From Candidatus Aminicenantota bacterium (GTDB taxonomy: Bacteria; Acidobacteriota; Aminicenantia; Aminicenantales; Aminicenantaceae), in contig JAFGNQ010000362.1 in assembly GCA_016926925.1 (NCBI GenBank), positions 1-26,330 on the forward strand: DNA of 26,330 bases. Reading direction: 5' to 3'. How positions within the stretch are numbered: the stretch's first letter is position 1; the number at the start of each line of letters is the position of its first letter. Position numbers and translations under genes: made by a program. Positions 7,929-15,624 of this stretch are shown here, in pieces. The notes beneath the pieces were generated by a model. The model saw only the letters and a program-made list of their open reading frames with translations. It was not told the DNA's origin and did no database searches.

Positions 7929-9017
7929 ATGAAAAAAAACATTCTAAATCCGGTTCGAATCCTCCGGGAACGCAAGATCTTCCACGCTTTATTGGCAGCC
8001 TGTATCCTGGCTGCATTTGGGTTCGGAGGGCGGGCACTTCATGCCCAGGAGAGTGCGCATATCGGGGAAGATCCTGGTTTAAGTCGCCTGGAGAAAGAAA
8101 TCGGCCGGCTTTCTAAGGGAGCTAAAGGAGTGGTCGGTGTGGGAGCCATCCATCTCCAGACAGGCCGGGAGGTCTACCTCAATAAGGGAGTGCGGTTTCC
8201 CATGGCCAGTACATACAAAGTTCCCATAGCCACCAAACTCTTTAGCTTGGTAGACGCAGGCAAGATCAATCTCAATGACATGATCGACGTGGAAGCCGGC
8301 GACCTGCGTTTGGGGAGCGGGACTCTTGCCAATCTTTTCGACGATCCGGGTGTGGGTCTTTCCGTACTCAACTTGATCAAGCTGATGCTGATCATCAGCG
8401 ACAACAGCGCCACGGACCTCTGTATGCGTCTGGCCGGCGGCGGAGCGGCCATCACACAGTACATGAAGGACATAGGTATTGAGGGACTCAGGGTGGACCG
8501 TCCCACTCTCGGCGTGATCGGAGACTTCATCGGCTTGAAGGGTGTCGACTATGAAGGCCGCATCACCATCGCCGAGATCATGGCCAGGATGAAAGACATT
8601 CCCGAGGAAGAACAAATCGCCTACGCAAAAACCTACGAGAAGGAGTTCAACAAAGATCCCAGAGATACGACGACTCCCGAAGCCATGGCCCTGCTGTTGA
8701 AGAAGCTGTGGACACGAGAAATTCTCAGCGAGGCAAGCACCGGGAAAATGCTGAGCATCATGAAACGCTGTGAGACAGGTAAGAACAGAATCCGGGGTAT
8801 GCTGCCACCGGGAACGGTCGTCTACGACAAAACAGGCACCATCGGCGGGACATTGAATGATGTGGGATTAATCGAACTGCCGGACAAGGCCGGCACCGTC
8901 ATCGTCACCGTCACCATCAAGGAATCCGAGGCCGAAAACGACATCAGGGAAGGGGTGATTGCCCAGATATCCCGAGCCATCTACGATTATTTCTTATTCA
9001 ATCCTGAAATCAAGTAA
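7929..9017 (+). CDS. Exported class A beta-lactamase-like serine hydrolase
   Basis: A 362-aa protein of the class A beta-lactamase / D-peptidase fold with a signal peptide (about 1-40, ending ALHAQ). Catalytic motifs are in order: S94-T-Y-K97 (SxxK), S157-D158-N159 (SDN) and K301-T-G303 (KTG). DPRDTTTPEAM matches the DERDTTxPxAM block of class A enzymes, and E237-K-E-F-N241 just before it matches the omega-loop E166-x-x-x-N170. Between D190-R191, the usual partner of that loop, and E237 lie about 45 residues where TEM-type enzymes have one, so there is an insertion. It may be a beta-lactamase or a peptidase for D-amino-acid peptides. The ATG at 7929 follows AAGGAGGAGG; the frame is open from 7842, but that start would overlap the permease gene. 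Confidence 0.85.
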   Translation: MKKNILNPVRILRERKIFHALLAACILAAFGFGGRALHAQESAHIGEDPGLSRLEKEIGRLSKGAKGVVGVGAIHLQTGREVYLNKGVRFPMASTYKVPIATKLFSLVDAGKINLNDMIDVEAGDLRLGSGTLANLFDDPGVGLSVLNLIKLMLIISDNSATDLCMRLAGGGAAITQYMKDIGIEGLRVDRPTLGVIGDFIGLKGVDYEGRITIAEIMARMKDIPEEEQIAYAKTYEKEFNKDPRDTTTPEAMALLLKKLWTREILSEASTGKMLSIMKRCETGKNRIRGMLPPGTVVYDKTGTIGGTLNDVGLIELPDKAGTVIVTVTIKESEAENDIREGVIAQISRAIYDYFLFNPEIK

Positions 9018-9120
9018 TCTTTTCACAGAAAAGAGTGCTCCCAATGGATATCGAAAAAATCCTCTTCGATTTCTTGAGGACGATAATTTTTGAGGTGGGC
9101 AAAACGGGAAGGAGAGAACG

Positions 9121-10251
9121 ATGATCATTTCTCGAAGAAATTTCGTTAAGGGGTCTTTTGCCGGCATTCTATCCGTGGGGCTATCGAGCCAGAACCTCAC
9201 ACGCGCGTTTTCTCCCATAGAGAGCAAAATCGGGAATCCGACCGCAAACGAAAAATATGCGCCCTACAAAGACTGGATCTTCATCGACGCTCTCGGCGGG
9301 ATCATGCCGAACGAAAAGGGAATCGCAGACATTAAGAGATCCGGCGTTACCATGATCGAGACAACGCTGGGAGCCCCGGGAGATCCTCCTTTCAGCTACG
9401 AGCAGTCTGTCAGGGACTGTGCCATGTGGCACGGAATATTCGATGCGCATGAAGACTTGCTTATCCGTGTGAAAACGACAGAGGATATTTTAGAAGCGAA
9501 GAAGACGGGAAAGCTGGCCCTCATGATCGGCTTCCAGAATGGCACTCATCTCGATCGTGACATCGATAACGTGAAGTTCTTCTACGACCTCGGAATCCGA
9601 CAGATCCAGTTGACCTACAATTCGCTGAATTATCTCGGAGCGGGATGCACCGAGCGCAGGGATGTCGGGTTGAGCGATTTCGGAGTTCAGGTCGTCGTCA
9701 AGATGAACGAGCTGGGCATGCTGGTCGACTTGTCCCACTGCGGGGTGAAGACGACGCTCGACGGCATCGAAGCCTCGGCAAAGCCGGTTCTCTTCACGCA
9801 CACCAACTGTGAAGCCCTCTGCAACAATCCGCGGGGCAAGTCGGATGAGGAAATCAAAAAACTGGCCGCTAACGGCGGCGTGATGGGCATCACCACAGTG
9901 AACTTTTTCGTCAGCAAGAAACCGAAATCTACACTCGATGACTATATCGCCCATATCGAATACGTAGCTGATCTTGTCGGGATCGACCACGTCGGCATCG
10001 GAACCGATTCCTCTATCAGCGGGTGGCGCTCCATGTTCCCCACCGAGAAGACTTTCCTCGACTATCACGCTCAGTACAAGTTCAAGCCGGAAGTGGACCT
10101 CCGTTGGCCTCCATTTATCGAAGAACTCGACGTCCCTGAGAAGATGTACATTATGGCCGACCGTCTTGCCCAGCGCGGTTTTTCTGCCATAGACATTCAA
10201 AAAGTCATGGGCGGGAACTTCATGCGCGTCTACAAAGAGGTGCTGGGATAA
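9121..10251 (+). CDS. Tat-exported M19 dipeptidase homologue with altered metal site
   Basis: A 376-aa M19-type TIM-barrel protein whose N-terminus MIISRRNFVKGSFAGILSVG is a twin-arginine signal, so it acts outside the cytoplasm after folding. Late motifs are conserved: H206 in LVDLSHCG, H227 in LFTHTNCEALCNNPRG, and the aspartate of HVGIGTDSS. Early metal ligands are not: the usual H-x-D motif reads F-I-D56-A-L-G-G, and the bridging glutamate of LxLEG is replaced by G-F-Q139-N140-G. It may bind one metal, use other ligands, or have a different reaction. The ATG at 9121 follows AAGGAGAG. It forms a pair with the cytosolic, motif-complete M19 gene 2.5 kb upstream. Confidence 0.82.
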   Translation: MIISRRNFVKGSFAGILSVGLSSQNLTRAFSPIESKIGNPTANEKYAPYKDWIFIDALGGIMPNEKGIADIKRSGVTMIETTLGAPGDPPFSYEQSVRDCAMWHGIFDAHEDLLIRVKTTEDILEAKKTGKLALMIGFQNGTHLDRDIDNVKFFYDLGIRQIQLTYNSLNYLGAGCTERRDVGLSDFGVQVVVKMNELGMLVDLSHCGVKTTLDGIEASAKPVLFTHTNCEALCNNPRGKSDEEIKKLAANGGVMGITTVNFFVSKKPKSTLDDYIAHIEYVADLVGIDHVGIGTDSSISGWRSMFPTEKTFLDYHAQYKFKPEVDLRWPPFIEELDVPEKMYIMADRLAQRGFSAIDIQKVMGGNFMRVYKEVLG

Positions 10252-10391
10252 CCTGAAATGAATCACTCCCCAAGCTTTCTATCCGCCCCAGTGCCTCCGT
10301 GCGCTTTAGTTGCATCCGGTACGAATAAGGAAACCCATTATGTTTTTTTTTCGTATCAAATAGTGAATCGAGAAAGCTATCCGGAGGGATG

Positions 10392-12809
10392 ATGCTGAAA
10401 AATAATATCAAGATCGCTTTTCGCAACATTTTCAGTAACAGACTTTATTCTTTCTTGAACATCGCCGGTTTGAGTATCGGAATCGCCTGCAGTCTTTTGA
10501 TCCTGTTTTATGTTCAGGACGAACTGAGCTATGACCGCTTTCATGAGAAGGCGGACAGGATATCCAGATTGAATGCAACCTTAATCCTCCCTGACCGAAC
10601 TTTCCGAGGCGCGTTCAGCACACACGTTACAGCGCCGATGTTACAGGCGGAGTTTCCTGAAATTGTGGCCTATGTCCGGTTTTCGCGCTACGGAGATAAA
10701 AAGCTCGTACAATACAAGGATTATACGTATTATGAGGAGAAATTCCTCTGGGTCGATGCCTCCGTATTCGACGTCTTCTCCTTTAAACTGGTTATGGGTA
10801 ATCCCAAAGAGGCCCTAGTCAGGACAAATTCGCTGGTCATCACGGAAGATATGGCGAAGAAGTATTTCGGCAGTGAAGACCCATTAGGCAAGCAGGTCCG
10901 AGTGAACTCGGAAGCACTCTATGAGGTCACCGGAGTCATGGAAAACATCCCTCGAACGTCTCATATCAGGCCGAACTTTTTCGCTTCCATGAGCACTCTG
11001 AATTTGAGGCCGAGCGGCCATATCGCCCAAGATTTGCTGACTGAAATCCAATATTACACGTATCTTCAACTCCGTGAGGAAACAAATCCGGAACTTTTTG
11101 AGCGCAAACTCGATGAGTTCACCGAGAGACATCTCGGGGCTCTCATGAAAAATGCCGGAGGTGCGGTAAAATTCGAGCTGCAGCCGTTGAAGCAAATCTA
11201 CTTGTACTCCGACCGTGAAGGAGAACTCGAACGTACCGGCGACGTTTCATATATTTACCTTCTTTCCGGGATCGGATTGTTTATTCTCTTGCTTGCCTGT
11301 TTGAACTTCATGAATCTCTCCACTGCCCGTTCGGCGAAGAGGGCCAAAGAAGTCGGATTGCGAAAAGCGGTCGGAGCAAGCCGCCGACAACTCATTGTTC
11401 AGTTCCTCGGAGAATCCACGATTCTGGCGTTCATAGCCGTTCTCATTTCCGGAATTCTCGTTTTTCTTTCCATGGGCGTCTTCAGAAATGTCTCCGGAAA
11501 GGATATGACCTTTCATTTCTTCGCAAATCCCGTTTTTCTGATCGGTATATGCGGGCTGTTTGTCGTAATCGGTCTAATCGGAGGAAGCTATCCGGCCTTC
11601 TTCCTTTCCGCTTTCCGCCCGGTCGAGACTTTACAAGGGAAACTCAAAAAAGGTACCAAAGGCTCGATTTTAAGAGCCTCTTTGGTGACACTTCAATTTA
11701 CCGTGTCCATCATCCTCATCATCGGCACCCTCATCGTCAACAGGCAGTTGAGCTACATTCAAAATAAAGATTTAGGTTATGATAAAGAACAGGTCCTATC
11801 CATTCGAATGAGGAATCCGGCCACCCAGCAAAGGTACGAAGTGCTCAAGAACGCTTTCCGCCAGCACACGAACGTGCTGGCCGTATCGGCATCGGCCACG
11901 ACTCCGCTTGGATTCAATGATCACAGGGCGGAACATGTCGTGGGAAGGCCGGCTGATGAGCTTTTTATGATGTTCGCCCAGTTTGTGGATGAAGATTTCA
12001 TAGATTGCTATAATATGAAGATCGTCCGCGGAAGAAATTTCTCGAAAGAATATTCCAGCGATGCAGAAAATGCCATAATCATCAATGAAACTACCCAAAA
12101 AAAACTTGGCTGGCAGAACGATCCCATCCACAAAGAAATCGAAGTTTTTTCAAGTGTCGCCATGACGGAGATTCGGTTCAAAGTCATTGGAGTCGTTCAA
12201 GATTATCATTTCCAGTCACTGCATGAGGAGATCAGTCCTTTAGTCTTGTTCAGAACACCGCTTTTCGGTAACTTTAATGTGATTTCAGTAAAAGCAGGAG
12301 CGGATAATATCCGGGAGACCATCAAATTTTTGCAATCGAAATGGCAGGAATTCGATCCTGATTATCCTTTTGAGTTTGCCTTTGTCGACGATCAGTTCGA
12401 TGCTTTGTACCGGACCGAAGAACGCATCGGTCAGCTTTTCGGCTACTTTACGGCGCTGGCAATTATTATAGGCTGTCTGGGCCTTTTCGGCCTGACCTCC
12501 TTTATTGCAGAACAGCGAACCAAGGAGATAGGGATTCGAAAAGTCCTGGGAGCTTCATCCCCTGGGATCGTAGTGATGCTGGTCCGTGAATTTGCCAAGT
12601 GGGTTTTGCTGGCTGTTGCCATTGCCTGGCCCGTTGGATACTTCGTCATGCGCACTTGGCTTCAGAATTTTGCCTACAGAACGAGCCTCGGTATAGATAC
12701 GTTTGTTTTGGCTGCGATTCTGGCCCTGGCGGTGGCTTTGTTGACAGTCAGCTACCAGACAATCCGGGTAGCGCTCACAAATCCTTCTGATTCCCTGAAA
12801 TACGAATAG
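10392..12809 (+). CDS. MacB/FtsX-type ABC transporter permease, double-length
   Basis: An 805-aa permease with two copies of the MacB periplasmic core plus FtsX layout. One helix lies near residues 20-41, followed by a large periplasmic domain to about 285. Three helices then carry the FtsX coupling sequence KEVGLRKAVGASRRQL. A fourth helix near 425, a second periplasmic domain and a final three-helix FtsX unit with KEIGIRKVLGASSPG complete it. Such proteins work with a MacB/LolD-like ATPase in mechanotransmission or export of peptides and lipoproteins, or sense envelope stress. No ATPase gene is adjacent. GGAGGG (10383-10388) stands four bases before ATG 10392; an ATG at 10389 is too close to it. 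It closes the plus-strand block. Confidence 0.88.
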   Translation: MLKNNIKIAFRNIFSNRLYSFLNIAGLSIGIACSLLILFYVQDELSYDRFHEKADRISRLNATLILPDRTFRGAFSTHVTAPMLQAEFPEIVAYVRFSRYGDKKLVQYKDYTYYEEKFLWVDASVFDVFSFKLVMGNPKEALVRTNSLVITEDMAKKYFGSEDPLGKQVRVNSEALYEVTGVMENIPRTSHIRPNFFASMSTLNLRPSGHIAQDLLTEIQYYTYLQLREETNPELFERKLDEFTERHLGALMKNAGGAVKFELQPLKQIYLYSDREGELERTGDVSYIYLLSGIGLFILLLACLNFMNLSTARSAKRAKEVGLRKAVGASRRQLIVQFLGESTILAFIAVLISGILVFLSMGVFRNVSGKDMTFHFFANPVFLIGICGLFVVIGLIGGSYPAFFLSAFRPVETLQGKLKKGTKGSILRASLVTLQFTVSIILIIGTLIVNRQLSYIQNKDLGYDKEQVLSIRMRNPATQQRYEVLKNAFRQHTNVLAVSASATTPLGFNDHRAEHVVGRPADELFMMFAQFVDEDFIDCYNMKIVRGRNFSKEYSSDAENAIIINETTQKKLGWQNDPIHKEIEVFSSVAMTEIRFKVIGVVQDYHFQSLHEEISPLVLFRTPLFGNFNVISVKAGADNIRETIKFLQSKWQEFDPDYPFEFAFVDDQFDALYRTEERIGQLFGYFTALAIIIGCLGLFGLTSFIAEQRTKEIGIRKVLGASSPGIVVMLVREFAKWVLLAVAIAWPVGYFVMRTWLQNFAYRTSLGIDTFVLAAILALAVALLTVSYQTIRVALTNPSDSLKYE

Positions 12810-12872
12810 CTCCTGATTAATACGGAGAGACTATCGATATTGTTCCGGCTATGATTCCGATTCTGAACCGCG

Positions 12873-12894
12873 CAAAATCCAACGATGGGTTTTG
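12873..12894. terminator. Possible bidirectional terminator between convergent genes
   Basis: CAAAATCC-AACGAT-GGGTTTTG forms an 8-bp stem with one G-T pair and a 6-base loop. It lies between the convergent ends of the permease (12809) and the PLP enzyme (12941). A/T pairs at the stem base supply a short T-run on either strand, but the stem is weak. Confidence 0.35.
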
Positions 12895-12940
12895 ATGCAT
12901 TTTCACTTTCTATCAAAAAAGGGTGAACGGGTTCCATAGG

Positions 12941-14029
12941 CTAACGGATTTTACCACGACCCGCAATGGGCCATATGACTTCGACCATATTGTTGCGGAT
13001 GCCGTAGAGATAATCGTGAAGGAATACGGTGATGTCGCCGTAAGCCGGGATAAAATCGAGGACATCCCCGACCTTGACGCTTCGGTTCGCTTTGCCGAGG
13101 TTGATGATACCGTGTTCCGCCGATACGCCCATCTTCTCCACATAAGACAGGCCCACCGGTTGGGGCTCGTTCAGCCAGCACGGCATCGTCTTGAACCCGG
13201 CATCACAGATGATGCGTTCAGGAACAGGACGGCTGGTGACCGTGCTGCGTATGAAAAGGGCCGGCTCGGTCTCCGCGCCCCATTTTTTATAAGTGACATC
13301 GGAAAAGACGGCCCCGCCGGCTTGAATCTCCGTAACGCCGCTCATGGCTGAGGCGACCGTATAGGTTCCGCTCCCTCCACAGCTTACGATGTCCACGGAG
13401 AGTCCGGCTTTACGGCAGCTTTCGGCGGTATTCAAAAGCATTTGCAGGGATTTCTCGATTTCTTTGCGTTTCGCAACCGGATCTTCCATCCGCACCGTGT
13501 GCCCTTCCCAAGTCATGAGACCCCGGTAGCGAAACCCTTTAGTTTGATGAATGAGCGCCGATAATTTTAAAGCGTCATCTCCCGGTTGGATTCCGGCCCG
13601 GTTCATCCCGGAATTCAATTCGACGACTACACCGATCTCCACATCTCCGGAGACCGCAGCCTGGCTAAGATCGGGAATTGTCGCATCGCAATCGATAGAA
13701 ATCTTGATATCGGCCTGACGGCAGAGGTCGACAAGCCTCAAATATTTTTTAGGTCCGACAACCTGGTTGGCTATGAGGATGTCCCTAATTCCCGATTGAG
13801 CCATGACTTCGGCCTCACCCAGTTTGGCACAGGTGATGCCGATGGCTCCTGCATCGATGAGTTTATGCGCGATGGCCGGAATCTTGATTCCCTTGGTATG
13901 AGGCCTCCAGTTGACTCCGGCACGCCGGAAATGCCCGGCCAGAGCACGGATGTTGTCCTCCATTTTGTCCAAATCCACCCATAGGACGGGAGTATCGAGT
14001 TCGTCGAGTTTCAAGCCGAGTTCATCCAA
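12941..14029 (-). CDS. Fold-III PLP enzyme, D-threonine aldolase / D-serine dehydratase-like
   Basis: A 362-aa enzyme of the alanine racemase-type (fold III) PLP class, in the group with D-threonine aldolase and DSD1 D-serine dehydratase. The PLP lysine is K46 in WRPHTKGIK; the phosphate-binding glycines are SCGGSGTYT (217-224). The C-terminal metal motif of the family, recalled as H-x-C or H-x-D before a T-V-x-L-H-D block, reads A-Y330-G-D332-I-T-V-F-L-H-D, with tyrosine in place of the histidine. The likely role is D-amino-acid chemistry. The start is TTG at 14029, with AGGAG seven bases upstream and no usable ATG. It follows pgsW by 17 bases, so it is almost certainly co-transcribed with the gamma-PGA genes. 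Confidence 0.82.
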   Translation of the reverse strand: MDELGLKLDELDTPVLWVDLDKMEDNIRALAGHFRRAGVNWRPHTKGIKIPAIAHKLIDAGAIGITCAKLGEAEVMAQSGIRDILIANQVVGPKKYLRLVDLCRQADIKISIDCDATIPDLSQAAVSGDVEIGVVVELNSGMNRAGIQPGDDALKLSALIHQTKGFRYRGLMTWEGHTVRMEDPVAKRKEIEKSLQMLLNTAESCRKAGLSVDIVSCGGSGTYTVASAMSGVTEIQAGGAVFSDVTYKKWGAETEPALFIRSTVTSRPVPERIICDAGFKTMPCWLNEPQPVGLSYVEKMGVSAEHGIINLGKANRSVKVGDVLDFIPAYGDITVFLHDYLYGIRNNMVEVIWPIAGRGKIR

Positions 14030-14046
14030 TTTTTACTCCTTCATAA

Positions 14047-15156
14047 TCAAACCATTAACGGCCGTCTCCAGAATATGATGACAAGCAGCACCAGAACAAG
14101 ATAAAGACCGGCCAAGAGAACGAAGGGGACCTTCTTTTCTTTGTAAGAATCATAAAGGGGGTCTTCGCCGGGTCGCGGAAGAGGGACGGGATCCCAGGGC
14201 AATCCGTGATCGCGTGCCAGTCCTCTAATGTACAAAAGATGAATGACAGGGATATTTTCCGAAGCCATAGCAGAAATTACTCCCCGCCTCTTTAAAGAAG
14301 GAAAAACGCCGGTTCTGTTCAACCCCGGTTTCAGATGCAGTATCGAGGAATCGGTCCCTATATTGGCCCAACTTCCGCCTATGTTGATAAAAGCCATTAT
14401 TTTTTTGCCTGACGCATTTTTCCTGTAAAGATCCATCCGCAACCGCACATTAGACGCCAAATCCGGCTCCGAGAGAAACGGGATTCCGCTCTTCCGGATG
14501 TCCTCTTGAAGAAGCGCACGTCCGCTCTCCTCCATATCTTCTCCGCTGTCCCGGTCACCGCCGAGAGAAACGGCGATGGGATTTACCGAAAATACCCCGT
14601 GTCCGGAAAGACACGCCCACATCTTGAGCCAATGAAAATCGGGATTATTGGCGCCCCATTGAGACGCTCCCAGAGAAGAAATCACCAGAGGATGGACATC
14701 CAGCGCTTTGGCCGCAGAGAGTGCGGCTACGATCAGTGCCGGGAAAGAGCTCGAAGCGCCGACGGCAATGGTATCTCCCGCCTTCACGCCGCAGGCATCC
14801 AGCAAACTGACGACGAGGCCGGCAAAGTTGGGATTGGTGCTCGTTCTTTTCGCTTCCAAGTGACCGATGGATGTGGTGATCACAGAATGCTCTAAGCCGA
14901 GAAGTCCGGTACCGTTGACGTCGCTTTCGAGATCCGGCCGAAATCCCTCGGATTTTCTGCATTCCTTTAAGACGTCGCTGGCTTGAGCCATGATTCGAGA
15001 GGCCTCGATCATATCCTTCTCGAGAGTGTCATTCTTTCGGTCGGGAATCATCTGGGCGAGAGTGTAGAAAACCACGCTCAGAAAGAAGAGGAGGAGGACG
15101 ATTCCCGTATTCCCTCCCGCCCCTTCTCTCGGATAATCTTCTCGTCGCTTAAACAT
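14047..15156 (-). CDS. pgsW: Poly-gamma-glutamate system protein PgsW
   Basis: A 369-aa protein with a membrane helix near each end (about 18-36 and 344-362) and a large domain between them on one side of the membrane. The domain contains TIAVGASSSFPALIVAALSA, HPLVISSLGASQWGANNP and FINIGGSWANIGTD, glycine/serine-rich loops after strands that look like a Rossmann-type binding site. It matches, from memory, the 'poly-gamma-glutamate system protein' family found beside pgsB and pgsC in bacteria such as Synergistetes and fusobacteria. Its biochemical role is unknown; it may replace PgsA/CapA in export or add specificity. It starts 27 bases after pgsC, with a modest ribosome site (GGAAAAGAG). Confidence 0.82.
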   Translation of the reverse strand: MFKRREDYPREGAGGNTGIVLLLFFLSVVFYTLAQMIPDRKNDTLEKDMIEASRIMAQASDVLKECRKSEGFRPDLESDVNGTGLLGLEHSVITTSIGHLEAKRTSTNPNFAGLVVSLLDACGVKAGDTIAVGASSSFPALIVAALSAAKALDVHPLVISSLGASQWGANNPDFHWLKMWACLSGHGVFSVNPIAVSLGGDRDSGEDMEESGRALLQEDIRKSGIPFLSEPDLASNVRLRMDLYRKNASGKKIMAFINIGGSWANIGTDSSILHLKPGLNRTGVFPSLKRRGVISAMASENIPVIHLLYIRGLARDHGLPWDPVPLPRPGEDPLYDSYKEKKVPFVLLAGLYLVLVLLVIIFWRRPLMV

Positions 15157-15183
15157 AATCGTCTCTTTTCCGGGAAAAAACCC

Positions 15184-15624
15184 CTAGATTCCGACCCAGG
15201 TCAACAGGCGTACGATGAAGTACGTTGTTACGGCTACTGTTATGAGCGAGGCCAGAGTAGGCACAATTTTTTGTTTCTCCAGGTTGTTGGCCAGCAATCC
15301 CGGAATGAGCCAGCCAATGGCGCGCAGTTCTAAGGGACCGGCAAAAAAATGCGGGGAAAAAACCGCCCAAAACTGAGCCATAAGAGCTCCCAAAAAGATA
15401 AACATCACGAACCGTCTCTTTCCGAAAAGAATAAAAAATCGCGACAGGAGCCTGAAAATCAGCAAACAGAGAAAAGAAATGATGAGTGTCGCCAAAATAC
15501 GGAAAGGCTGATTGAGATACAGGGCAATGTACGCAGGAACGATAATACCTCCAGGATAGAACCCAAAGAGCTCGATGAAGAGAACGGCACACAAAAGTCC
15601 GATAAGAATCGTTTCAAAGGTCAT
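15184..15624 (-). CDS. pgsC: Poly-gamma-glutamate synthase membrane subunit PgsC/CapC
   Basis: A 146-aa integral membrane protein with four or more helices, close to the 149 aa of Bacillus PgsC. Conserved landmarks are FGFYPGGIIVPAYIALYLNQP (about 20-40), GKRRFV and the signature RAIGWLIPGLLANNLEKQK (about 101-119), which parallels RGIGIIVPGLIANTIQKQG of B. subtilis PgsC. PgsC forms the membrane part of the ligase complex with PgsB. The ATG at 15624 overlaps the end of pgsB by 11 bases and has AGGAAAG upstream inside pgsB, a typical sign of translational coupling. The frame is open back to 15672 but that part is inside pgsB. Confidence 0.92.
   Translation of the reverse strand: MTFETILIGLLCAVLFIELFGFYPGGIIVPAYIALYLNQPFRILATLIISFLCLLIFRLLSRFFILFGKRRFVMFIFLGALMAQFWAVFSPHFFAGPLELRAIGWLIPGLLANNLEKQKIVPTLASLITVAVTTYFIVRLLTWVGI

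Noticed and set aside
9490..10266. 258-codon minus-strand frame opposite the Tat-type M19 gene
   Set aside because: It is a shadow of the M19 gene; composition is histidine- and valine-rich without domain features.
10281..10380. Inverted repeat AGCTTTCT / AGAAAGCT before the FtsX-type permease
   Set aside because: Eight bases at about 90 bases distance in A/T-rich DNA; likely chance, and the nearby T-run has no GC stem.
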